Shown here: positions 17,582-25,843 of the stretch, in pieces | How positions within the stretch are numbered: position 1 is the first letter of the stretch | Layout of the letters: each line of letters starts with the position of its first letter | The notes under the pieces: generated by a model | What the model was told of the DNA's origin: nothing | What the model saw: only the letters and a program-made list of their open reading frames with translations | Databases searched by the model: none | Translations under genes and position numbers: made by a program | Assembly (NCBI GenBank): GCA_905197485.1 | Contig: CAJJYZ010000025.1 | Location: forward strand, 1 to 35,092 | DNA: 35,092 bases | DNA from: an uncultured Lachnospiraceae bacterium | GTDB taxonomy: Bacteria > Bacillota > Clostridia > Lachnospirales > Lachnospiraceae | Reading direction: 5' to 3'

Positions 17582-18828
17582 TGAACAGTACAAAAAAGAC
17601 GTTGTTAAAAAATACGATTATGTTATACTTGCTAAGATTTTCCACATATTTCTTTAGTTTTATTACAGTTCCATATCAGACGAGAGTTATGGGAAAAGAA
17701 ATATACGGGAAAATCGGAATAGCAACAGCTTTGATGATGTATTTTCAATTGTTTTTAGACTTTGGATTTTTATTGTCAGGAACCGAAGAGGTAGCAAAGA
17801 ATCGAGAAGATAAGAATAAACTTTGTGGTATTTTTAGTTCCATCGTTGTTTTAAAAATATTTTTCTCAATGATTTCTGCAGTGGTACTTTTGATGGTATG
17901 TAATTTCATTCCGCAATATAAGCAGGATATGACATTATACTTTTTGTTCTTATTGCAGGCAATTGTATCGTCCTTCTTACCGGATTATCTATACAGAGGT
18001 TTGGAAGATATGACTGCCATTACGTATAGAACGGTGTTTGTAAAAGCGTTATTTACAGTATTAATTTTTGCCTTTTTAAAAGAACCGTCTGATTATTTGT
18101 GGGTGCCGGTGATTTCGATGTGCGGAGAACTTTGTGCAGTCGTATGGTCATGGATTGATTTGAACAAGAGGTATGCGATACGATTTATAAAAGTAAAATG
18201 GACAGAGATGTTTGAACATCTGAAAAAGTCCAGTCAGTTTTTCCTATCAAGAATTGCCTCTACAATCTATACGGCAACAAATACGATTATTCTTGGATAT
18301 ATCGACCCGATTGGAGGAACGGTTGGTCTTTATACAGCGGCAAACAAGTTGATTACAACCGGACAGACAGCTTTGGCGCCGATTTCAGATAGTATGTATC
18401 CGTATATGATTAAAAATAAAGATTTTAAACTTGTGAAGAAAGTACTGACATGTATTATGCCTGTTATTATTTTAGGTTCCGTTGGGGTTATGATTTGGGC
18501 AGAACCATTTTGCACATTTATTTACGGAAAGAACTTTGCAGGAACCGGGGAGATACTTCGGGCGATGATGCCGATTGCAATTCTCACACTTCCGGATTAT
18601 ATTTTGGGATTTCCAACTCTGGGAGCGATGGGGCTGGCAAAACATGCAAATATCTCCATTTACATCAGTTCCAGTATCCATATTGTGAACCTGATTGTAA
18701 CTTTGAGTTTAGGAAAATTAAATGCAGTCAGTCTGGCATGGCTCATGTCGGTTGCTGTATTTATCGAAACGCTATATCGATTTATCGTGGTGATGAGAAA
18801 CCGTAAAAAATTTGTGAAAGGCGAATAG
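17581..18828 (+). CDS. Wzx flippase (MOP-family exporter)
   Basis: The 415-residue protein has about twelve hydrophobic segments. The N-terminus, LLKNTIMLYLLRFSTYFFSF, then TVPYQTRVMGKEIYGKIGIA, is the classic start of polysaccharide flippases; DFGFLLSGTEEVAK follows. It is slightly shorter than many Wzx proteins but complete at both ends. It would flip undecaprenyl-linked repeat units to the outside for Wzy. It is coupled by a one-base overlap to the preceding glycosyltransferase and ends two bases before licD. Confidence 0.9.
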   Translation: MNSTKKTLLKNTIMLYLLRFSTYFFSFITVPYQTRVMGKEIYGKIGIATALMMYFQLFLDFGFLLSGTEEVAKNREDKNKLCGIFSSIVVLKIFFSMISAVVLLMVCNFIPQYKQDMTLYFLFLLQAIVSSFLPDYLYRGLEDMTAITYRTVFVKALFTVLIFAFLKEPSDYLWVPVISMCGELCAVVWSWIDLNKRYAIRFIKVKWTEMFEHLKKSSQFFLSRIASTIYTATNTIILGYIDPIGGTVGLYTAANKLITTGQTALAPISDSMYPYMIKNKDFKLVKKVLTCIMPVIILGSVGVMIWAEPFCTFIYGKNFAGTGEILRAMMPIAILTLPDYILGFPTLGAMGLAKHANISIYISSSIHIVNLIVTLSLGKLNAVSLAWLMSVAVFIETLYRFIVVMRNRKKFVKGE

Positions 18829-18830
18829 AT

Positions 18831-19532
18831 ATGAAAAAATGGATATTAGAAAAAGTCAGACCGTTCTTTGGAGACTGGGGGAGAAAACATTTACCCGGTT
18901 TATATAAGATTTACGAAAAAATGTTTTGGGCAATTGTAATTAAACGAAGAAATAAGGGACTTCATCAGAAAGGGTACCTGTATCTGGACAAAATTGATGC
19001 GGCAATGAAAAAATACGGCGTGGACTATTTCCTTACTTATGGAACGTTGCTTGGAATTATCCGGGAGGGAGAATTTATTCCGTACGATGACGACATTGAT
19101 TTGGGAGTCATTCAGAATGAAAGATTTTCGTGGGATAAACTGGAGAAAGCGATGGCTGAAATTGGGATGGAGAAGAAGATTCAGTTTCGGTTAAACGGAG
19201 AACTGACAGAACAGACATACAGGGAAGGAAATCTGAGTGTGGACTTCTTTTTATATGAAGAGAAAGAAGGAAAATCTGTTTCATATGTATATTACCAGGA
19301 AGAAGGAAGAAAGTATGAAAAAGATGATTTTTCCGTCAGTCAGAATGTGACATCTTTGATTGATAAGACAAAAAAAATAGAAAGCAAGGGAAGAACGTTT
19401 TCTGTTCCGGAACATCCGGAATTGTTTTTGGAAGAAATTTATGGTCCGGATTGGAGAGTTCCGATTGCGGGATGGAGTAAAGAAAGAGATGTTGTAGAAG
19501 GTGGAAAAGGACGTAGAGAAAGAATCGTCTGA
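18831..19532 (+). CDS. LicD-family phosphotransferase
   Basis: The 233-residue protein has the LicD signature YFLTYGTLLGIIREGEFIP followed by YDDDIDLGV (~residues 64-90). These aspartates bind metal in the nucleotidyltransferase-like fold. Known LicD proteins move phosphocholine, and relatives move other phospho-alcohols, from CDP carriers onto wall or lipo-polysaccharide sugars. This one is the last gene of the operon. The next operon encodes a LicC-like cytidylyltransferase, so this is the likely acceptor-side enzyme for that CDP product. The gene seems complete, though shorter than pneumococcal LicD proteins (~265-270). Confidence 0.85.
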   Translation: MKKWILEKVRPFFGDWGRKHLPGLYKIYEKMFWAIVIKRRNKGLHQKGYLYLDKIDAAMKKYGVDYFLTYGTLLGIIREGEFIPYDDDIDLGVIQNERFSWDKLEKAMAEIGMEKKIQFRLNGELTEQTYREGNLSVDFFLYEEKEGKSVSYVYYQEEGRKYEKDDFSVSQNVTSLIDKTKKIESKGRTFSVPEHPELFLEEIYGPDWRVPIAGWSKERDVVEGGKGRRERIV

Positions 19533-19566
19533 TAATAATTAGACAAACATTTGAAGTGCAAGATTC

Positions 19567-19595
19567 TTGTGATAAACATAGAAAAATGTTATACT
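19567..19595 (+). promoter_or_regulatory. Promoter of the DUF1015 operon
   Basis: TTGTGA (19567-19572), a 17-bp spacer and TATACT (19590-19595) form a good sigma-A promoter in the 105-bp gap after licD. AAGGAG at 19624-19629 precedes the ATG at 19638. No terminator precedes it, so read-through from the polysaccharide operon may add to expression. Confidence 0.7.
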
Positions 19596-19637
19596 GAATA
19601 CGGTGCAAGTTGAAAAAACAGATAAGGAGATTTTACT

Positions 19638-20864
19638 ATGGCAAACATTAGACCTTTTTGTGCTGTGAGACCGGAAGAAACTCTGGTAGAAAAGATTGCA
19701 GCACTTCCATATGACGTATATAACAGAAAAGAAGCAAGGGAAGAAGTGAAAAAGAATCCACAATCATTTTTGAAGGTAGACAGACCGGAAACATTACTGA
19801 GTGAAACTGTTGACATTTACAGTCATGAAGTATACGAAAAAGCAGCTTGTACTTTGCATGAGATGATGGACAATCATGAGTTTGTACAGGATGCGACTCC
19901 GAATTATTATCTCTATGAGTTGACGATGAACGGACGTTCTCAGACTGGAATTGTAGGTTGTGCAGCGATTGACGACTATCTGAATAACGTGATTATGAAG
20001 CATGAGAATACACGCTCAGATAAGGAAGAAGATAGAACGAATCATATTGACATCTGTAATGCGCAGACCGGACCGATTTTTCTGACATACAGACCGAATG
20101 CGGTGATTCAGGAAGTGGTCAATCGAAAGAAAGAAACCGAAGCTTTATATGATTTTGTTGCGGAGGATGGCATTTCGCATCGCGTCTGGAAAATCTCAGA
20201 TGCGGAAGATATCGAAGCGATTCAGAAAGCCTTTGAAGGGATTCACCAGATTTATATTGCAGACGGGCATCACAGAGCTGCTTCTGCGGTTAAGATTGGG
20301 GTGAAGAGAAGGGCAGAACACCCGGACTATACAGGGGAAGAAGAGTTCAATTATTTCCTGTCTGTTTTATTCCCAAGTGATGAACTTCATGTCATGGATT
20401 ACAATCGTGTGGTATTTGATTTGAATGGCGATACGGCAGAGAGTTTCAAAGAAAAGATGAGTGAAGCGTTTGAAGTAGAATTGTATGGGGAAGAACCTTA
20501 TGCGCCGGAAGCAAAAGGAATGTTCGGAATGTATCTGGGTGGTTCCTGGTATAAAGTGCGGGTAAAGAACGCAGAGGATACAGACCCGGTAAGAAGTCTG
20601 GATGTGTCCATTCTTCAGGAGAAGGTTTTAAGACCGATGTTGGGAATTGAGGATCCGAAGACAGATCAGAGAATTAAGTTTGTCGGAGGAATCCGGGGGT
20701 TGAAGGAACTGGAGAAGGATTCGAAAGACGGTGTGGCTTTTTCCATGTATCCGACGGCAATTGAAGAACTTCTTGCAGTTTCAGATGCAGGAATGCTGAT
20801 GCCGCCAAAGTCTACATGGTTTGAACCGAAATTAAGAAGCGGATTGTTTATTCATCAGATTTAA
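19638..20864 (+). CDS. DUF1015 family protein, possible serine kinase-like
   Basis: The 408-residue protein belongs to DUF1015. The start is NIRPFCAVRP, followed by ALPYDVYNRKEA and FLKVDRPE. A strong motif, IYIADGHHRAASA, lies near residues 210-222. The D-G-H-H-R signature is shared with ParB-fold nucleotide-dependent enzymes such as the free-serine kinases SerK and SbnI; that relation is known for those families, and its extension to this protein is my inference. It is followed 12 bp later by the cytidylyltransferase-PLP fusion with a perfect AAGGAGGA. In that context a kinase making O-phosphoserine for the PLP enzyme is attractive. It is otherwise a protein of unproven function. Confidence 0.85.
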   Translation: MANIRPFCAVRPEETLVEKIAALPYDVYNRKEAREEVKKNPQSFLKVDRPETLLSETVDIYSHEVYEKAACTLHEMMDNHEFVQDATPNYYLYELTMNGRSQTGIVGCAAIDDYLNNVIMKHENTRSDKEEDRTNHIDICNAQTGPIFLTYRPNAVIQEVVNRKKETEALYDFVAEDGISHRVWKISDAEDIEAIQKAFEGIHQIYIADGHHRAASAVKIGVKRRAEHPDYTGEEEFNYFLSVLFPSDELHVMDYNRVVFDLNGDTAESFKEKMSEAFEVELYGEEPYAPEAKGMFGMYLGGSWYKVRVKNAEDTDPVRSLDVSILQEKVLRPMLGIEDPKTDQRIKFVGGIRGLKELEKDSKDGVAFSMYPTAIEELLAVSDAGMLMPPKSTWFEPKLRSGLFIHQI

Positions 20865-20876
20865 GGAGGAAACGAA

Positions 20877-22691
20877 ATGCAGGCGGTTATATTAGCAGCA
20901 GGAATGGGAAAACGTCTCAAAGAATTGACAAGTAATGCGACAAAATGCATGGTGGAAGTTAATGGAGTTACGATGATTGAGAGAATGTTATCCCAGTTAG
21001 ACGTATTGAATTTGAAAAGAATTGTAGTCGTAGTTGGATACGAAGGCAAAAAATTGATGGAATACATCGGGACACTAAATGTGAAGACTCCGATTGAATA
21101 TGTCGATAACGATATTTATTATAAAACAAATAATATCTATTCTCTCTATATGGCAAAAGATTATCTCGTACAGGATGATACGATTCTTCTGGAGTCCGAT
21201 TTGATTTTTGAAGATTCCGTATTGCAGAGACTGTTGGACAATCCGTACCCAAGCCTTGCGCTGGTTGCAAAATTTGAAAGCTGGATGGACGGAACGGTTG
21301 TCACATTAGATGAGGAAGATAATATTAAAAATTTCTTAGGAAAGAAAGATTTTGTATTTGAGGATATTCCGAACTACTATAAGACGGTAAATATTTACAA
21401 ATTCAGTAAGGAATTTTCAAATAGTCATTATGTTCCGTTTTTGGAGGCATACAGTAAGGCGCTCGGCAATAACGAGTATTATGAGCAGGTTCTGAAAGTC
21501 ATTACATTACTTGACAAACCGGAAATTAAGGCGGAAAGATTGGGAAATGAATCCTGGTATGAAATTGACGACGTACAGGATTTGAATATTGCAGAATCTA
21601 TTTTTGCATCCAAGGAAGAGAAACTGAACAAGTTTAACCGCAGATTCGGTGGATACTGGAGATATCCACAGTTGATTGACTTCTGTTATCTTGTGAATCC
21701 GTTCTATCCGAACCAGAAACTGATGGATGAACTGAAAGCAAACTTTGAAAGACTGTTATGCGATTATCCATCCGGAATGGAAATCAACAGTCTGTTAGGA
21801 GCAAAATATTACGGACTTCACAAAGAACAGGTTTGTGTAGGAAACGGTGCGGCAGAATTGATCAAATCCTTGATGGAGAATCATGAAGGAAAAGTGGGAA
21901 TGATTTATCCGACTTTTGAAGAGTACCCACATCGTAAAAAAGCGGAGGATATTGTTCCGTATTGGATTGAAAGCAAAGATTTCCGCTATTCGGCAGATGA
22001 TTTGATGAATTTTTATGAAGATAAAGAGATTCAATTCCTTGTGCTGATTAATCCGGACAACCCTTCCGGAAACTATATTGAGAAAGCGGACGTTCTTCGT
22101 GTTGCTAAGTGGGCAGAGGAAAAAGGAATCCGTTTCATAGTGGATGAGTCTTTTGTAGATTTTGCAGAGACAGAAGGAAGTGCTACATTACTGGAAGAAG
22201 AGATTATCAAAGAATATCAGAACTTAATCGTAGTAAAGAGTATTTCGAAGTCCTTTGGAGTGCCGGGGTTACGTCTCGGAATCCTTGCATCCAATGATTT
22301 ACAGTTGATTGCCGATATGAAGAAAGACGTGGCAATCTGGAATATCAACTCCTTTGCGGAGTTCTATATGCAGATTTTTGAAAAATATAAATCCAACTAT
22401 GAAGAGGCGATGAAAAAGTTCAAAGATGTGCGAAGAGAGTATGTGAAAATGCTGGAGGAAGTTCCACACTTAAGAGTGATTCCTTCACAGGCAAACTACT
22501 TGATGTGTGAACTGACAGGAGAGATGACAAGCAGAGAATTGGCGGAAGAATTGTTGAATGATTACAGTGTGCTGATTAAGGATTTGTCGAATAAAAACGG
22601 ATTCAGTGGAAAATCTTATATCCGGGTTGCCGTTAAGAGACCGGAGGAGAATGAGAAACTGGTAGAGGCAATGAAAAAGGTATTGAGGTAA
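20877..22691 (+). CDS. LicC-like cytidylyltransferase fused to HisC/CobD-like PLP enzyme
   Basis: The 604-residue fusion has two domains. Residues 1-240 are a nucleotidyltransferase: VILAAGMGKRLKELT, then KCMVEVNG, NNIYSLYMAKDYL and WYEIDDVQDL. All are close in pattern to phosphocholine cytidylyltransferase LicC. Residues ~250-604 are a fold-type I PLP domain with VGNGAAELI, the cofactor-side NPDNPSG, VDESFVDF, and the Schiff-base lysine in SISKSFGVPGLRLG. The end reads IRVAVKRPEEN. This subgroup includes histidinol-phosphate aminotransferase and the threonine-phosphate decarboxylase CobD, both of which act on phosphorylated amino compounds. The fusion implies that the PLP domain makes or consumes the compound that the N-terminal domain activates with CTP. 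Fusions of LicC-like domains with transaminases also occur in phosphonate pathways (PntC type), an alternative. No phosphonate genes are nearby. Confidence 0.85.
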   Translation: MQAVILAAGMGKRLKELTSNATKCMVEVNGVTMIERMLSQLDVLNLKRIVVVVGYEGKKLMEYIGTLNVKTPIEYVDNDIYYKTNNIYSLYMAKDYLVQDDTILLESDLIFEDSVLQRLLDNPYPSLALVAKFESWMDGTVVTLDEEDNIKNFLGKKDFVFEDIPNYYKTVNIYKFSKEFSNSHYVPFLEAYSKALGNNEYYEQVLKVITLLDKPEIKAERLGNESWYEIDDVQDLNIAESIFASKEEKLNKFNRRFGGYWRYPQLIDFCYLVNPFYPNQKLMDELKANFERLLCDYPSGMEINSLLGAKYYGLHKEQVCVGNGAAELIKSLMENHEGKVGMIYPTFEEYPHRKKAEDIVPYWIESKDFRYSADDLMNFYEDKEIQFLVLINPDNPSGNYIEKADVLRVAKWAEEKGIRFIVDESFVDFAETEGSATLLEEEIIKEYQNLIVVKSISKSFGVPGLRLGILASNDLQLIADMKKDVAIWNINSFAEFYMQIFEKYKSNYEEAMKKFKDVRREYVKMLEEVPHLRVIPSQANYLMCELTGEMTSRELAEELLNDYSVLIKDLSNKNGFSGKSYIRVAVKRPEENEKLVEAMKKVLR

Positions 22692-22694
22692 TCT

Positions 22695-23810
22695 ATGAAT
22701 ATCTGTATATTAGGAGGCGGCAATATCGGAACAGTTCTGCTGGGAGATATTGCCGCTAGAAAAAAATATCATGTGACTCTTTTTACGAGAAAACCTGAGA
22801 GATGGAGTCAGGAAATCGAAGTCATTGATTTGGAAAATCAAAAAACAGAGATAGGAAAAATTGATGAAATTACAAATTCACCGGAGGCGCTTCGAAAGGC
22901 AGATATGATTTTATCTACGCTTCCATCGAATGTGTTTACTTTTATGGTAGAGATGATAGAGCAGTATATTCGTCCGGGAACATATTTGGGAATCATTCCG
23001 GGAAGCGGCGGATGTGAATTTTGTTGTCGAGGATTGATAGAAAAAGGGTGTATCGTATTTGGATTTCAGAGAGTGCATGCGATTGCAAGAATCAAGGAAT
23101 ACGGGAAATCTGTCTATGCTACAAGCAGAAAAAAGGAAGTGCAGATTGGCGCGATTCCAAGAAACAAGACGCACGAGGTATGTCAGGTAATGCAGGAAAT
23201 CTTACAGATTCCATGTCGTGCCTTGGATAATTACCTGTGTGTAACACTTACGCCTTCAAATCCGATTTTGCATACAACCAGACTTTATGCAATGTTTCGG
23301 GATTATTATGAAGGGAAAGTGTATGACAGAAATATTCTGTTTTATGAAGAATGGACAGATGAAAGTTCAGAAATGCTGATTGCATGTGACGAAGAACTGC
23401 AGAGAATATGTTCGGAATATGAAGAGCTGGATTTGCGGAAAGTAAAATCCCTAAAGGAACATTACGAATCTGACACAAAAGAAAAGATGACAGCTAAAAT
23501 TAGTGGCATCCAGGCGTTTAAGGGGATACTTTCTCCGATGAAACAGGTAGAAGGAGGCTACATTCCTGATAAGGAATCCAGATATTTCAAAGAGGATTTT
23601 CTTTATGGACTGTGTATTATCAAAGCATTCGGAGAGATTGTACAGGTATCGACACCAAACATAGACAGAGTACTCAAATGGTATGAGACGTTTGCAGGTG
23701 TTGAATTTTTTGTGGAAGAAGCATTTGAGGGGAAAGAACTTCTGCATGGAAATATTCCGCAATTTTTTGGATTACATTGCAAGGAAGATGTATATCAGTA
23801 TTATAAGTAA
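22695..23810 (+). CDS. Opine dehydrogenase-like oxidoreductase
   Basis: The 371-residue protein starts with a Rossmann dinucleotide motif, ICILGGGNIGTVLLGD (residues ~3-18). LSTLPSNV and GIIPGSGGCEF follow. The second half resembles the NAD/NADP octopine/nopaline dehydrogenase domain: TPSNPILHTTRLY contains the N-x3-H pair (Asn189, His193) that in this family forms the catalytic site. Family members reductively join an amino group and a 2-keto acid to give N-(carboxyalkyl)amino acids. The gene starts three bases after the fusion gene, hence the same pathway. Its amine substrate may be the product of the PLP domain (inference). Ketopantoate-reductase-like activity is less likely because of the C-terminal domain and length. 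Confidence 0.72.
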   Translation: MNICILGGGNIGTVLLGDIAARKKYHVTLFTRKPERWSQEIEVIDLENQKTEIGKIDEITNSPEALRKADMILSTLPSNVFTFMVEMIEQYIRPGTYLGIIPGSGGCEFCCRGLIEKGCIVFGFQRVHAIARIKEYGKSVYATSRKKEVQIGAIPRNKTHEVCQVMQEILQIPCRALDNYLCVTLTPSNPILHTTRLYAMFRDYYEGKVYDRNILFYEEWTDESSEMLIACDEELQRICSEYEELDLRKVKSLKEHYESDTKEKMTAKISGIQAFKGILSPMKQVEGGYIPDKESRYFKEDFLYGLCIIKAFGEIVQVSTPNIDRVLKWYETFAGVEFFVEEAFEGKELLHGNIPQFFGLHCKEDVYQYYK

Positions 23811-23841
23811 AGTTTAAAAATGTACATAGGAGAAAAGATAG

Positions 23842-25809
23842 ATGCATAAGAGCTGCTTTATGGTGCGAAACTGGCTGCAATCCAAATGTGTCTGTCATAG
23901 GAAAAATATTGCGTGTATGATGTTGATGCTTGGTATCACATTGCTTATGGCATCTTATACAGCGGATAATTTTCCGCAAGGGGGATTTGAAGTATTCATT
24001 TGGAGTGCGGCAATTCTATCTTTCCTCCAAGCATTTGAATTTCAGACATCAGAAAAAATCAGGAAAAGATATGGATATATTTTACTACTTGTTTCCCCGG
24101 GGATTTTATTCTATGGGATGGAGTTTGTAAACGATAATCCAATTTCCGAAATGGGTTTACTTAATGCGGCTTTGAATTATGCCATATATTTATCGGTATA
24201 TTTATTGCTGTATGCTATCCTGAATCGTATTTCAGGGGCGATTATCTTAGGAAACATAATTTTTTTCATATATATCGTAAGCAATGCGTTTGTGTATGAG
24301 TACCGGGGGACGCCGATTAAGGCGTGGGACTTCTTAGCGATGCAGACTGCGATGAATGTGGCGGGTGAATATGAGTTGAAACTTACATATAAACTTGCCT
24401 TTTTGATGTTTTGGGTATTTTTATTATGCTTGTTATCATTGAAAGTAAAATGGCATGAAAGATGCTGGAAAAAGAGAATAATAGTCAGCAGTATTCTCAT
24501 CATAGTCATTGTTGGAGGAAATGGTGTTTTGCTGTCTAAGGAGTTTATCTCAAGCAATGGCTTGAGACCTGATTGGTGGCAAATAGAGGAAAGTGCGAAA
24601 AAACATGGAATGTTATGGGACCTTGTGGCAGGGATACCATATTTAGAAGTAGAGAAACCGGACGGATATTCGGCAAAAGAAGCGAAATCCATTCAGGAGA
24701 ATGCCACAAAAACGAGGATAGCCGGAACGCAAGAAACAGGTGTGAAACCGGATATCATTGCAATTATGAACGAAAGCTTTTCTGATTTAAAAGTTTTGGG
24801 AGATTTGCAGACGACGGGAGAATATATGGGATATTTGAATTCTCTTTCTGAAAATACGGTAAAAGGGAATCTGTATGTGCCGATTCGAGGTGGTTTGACG
24901 AGCAACAGTGAGTTTGAGTTTATTACGGGATTTACATGTGCATTTTTGCCGACGGGCACGATTGCGTATCAGACAGTGATTCGGGATGGCACATATAATT
25001 TAGGTCAGGTACTGAATGAACAAGGATATCACACGACGTTCATGCATCCGTATTTTGCAAACGGCTGGAATCGAAATGGCGTGTATCGGAATTTTCAGTT
25101 TGACCAGTCTATTTTTTTAGAAGATATGGAGTTGGATAAAGAGAAAGACTACGTCAGAGCTTATGTTTCCGATGAGGCAAATTATAAGAAAATTATTGAG
25201 CAATATGAGATGAGAAAAGCAGAAGGCGAGAAGATGTTTTTGTTTGACGTTACAATGCAGAATCATGGAGGCTATGCTTCCGGGCTCAATGATGTGCAGG
25301 TTGTAGAGCCGCTGCCAAATGATGCGGAATCAGCAGAATATTTATCTTTGATTAAGAAATCAGATGAGGCGTTTCAAACGCTGACAGAATATTTTTCACA
25401 AGTAGAAACGCCGACGGTCATTTTGATGTTTGGAGACCATCAGCCTGCATTGAACAACTTGACAAATGCGCTTCAGGAAGGAACTGCAGAAGAAGACGTT
25501 GCCGGGAAAATGGAAGAGTATTGTGTTCCATTTGTTGTCTGGGCGAATTATGATATTGAAGAAAAATATTATGATGGAATCAGCGTCAATTTCTTACAAA
25601 CAATTTTGATGGAGACGGCAGGATTGCCATTGGATGATTACCAGATATATTTGCAGGAACTGATGAAAGAATATCCGGTTATCACGAACATGGGAGTGCG
25701 GGATGCAGCAGGAACGTGGTATAAATTTGAAGAGGCGAAAGAATTTGAGCGATTGAAAGAATATAGCTTTGTTCAATATTGGAGATTGATTGAAAATAAA
25801 AAAGAGTAA
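23842..25809 (+). CDS. LTA synthase-like membrane phosphotransferase
   Basis: The 655-residue protein has five to six hydrophobic segments in the first ~240 residues and an extracellular alkaline-phosphatase-fold domain from ~300. Metal and catalytic motifs follow lipoteichoic-acid synthase: IIAIMNESFSDL, GGLTSNSEFEF with the likely nucleophile Thr353, MQNHGGY, and LMFGDHQPAL. Family enzymes move phosphoglycerol from phosphatidylglycerol, or phosphoethanolamine in related proteins, onto glycans or lipids. AGGAGA at 23828-23833 sets the start. Its place after the opine dehydrogenase and before the LCP gene suggests decoration or synthesis of a wall polymer outside the cell. Confidence 0.85.
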   Translation: MHKSCFMVRNWLQSKCVCHRKNIACMMLMLGITLLMASYTADNFPQGGFEVFIWSAAILSFLQAFEFQTSEKIRKRYGYILLLVSPGILFYGMEFVNDNPISEMGLLNAALNYAIYLSVYLLLYAILNRISGAIILGNIIFFIYIVSNAFVYEYRGTPIKAWDFLAMQTAMNVAGEYELKLTYKLAFLMFWVFLLCLLSLKVKWHERCWKKRIIVSSILIIVIVGGNGVLLSKEFISSNGLRPDWWQIEESAKKHGMLWDLVAGIPYLEVEKPDGYSAKEAKSIQENATKTRIAGTQETGVKPDIIAIMNESFSDLKVLGDLQTTGEYMGYLNSLSENTVKGNLYVPIRGGLTSNSEFEFITGFTCAFLPTGTIAYQTVIRDGTYNLGQVLNEQGYHTTFMHPYFANGWNRNGVYRNFQFDQSIFLEDMELDKEKDYVRAYVSDEANYKKIIEQYEMRKAEGEKMFLFDVTMQNHGGYASGLNDVQVVEPLPNDAESAEYLSLIKKSDEAFQTLTEYFSQVETPTVILMFGDHQPALNNLTNALQEGTAEEDVAGKMEEYCVPFVVWANYDIEEKYYDGISVNFLQTILMETAGLPLDDYQIYLQELMKEYPVITNMGVRDAAGTWYKFEEAKEFERLKEYSFVQYWRLIENKKE

Positions 25810-25843
25810 GTAGTAAATATGACAAACAAAGGGGAGATGAATA

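Noticed and set aside
20877..22691. A 2-aminoethylphosphonate (phosphonate) biosynthesis locus
   Set aside because: Kept only as an alternative: no PEP mutase or phosphonopyruvate decarboxylase is in the window, and the PLP domain looks like HisC/CobD.
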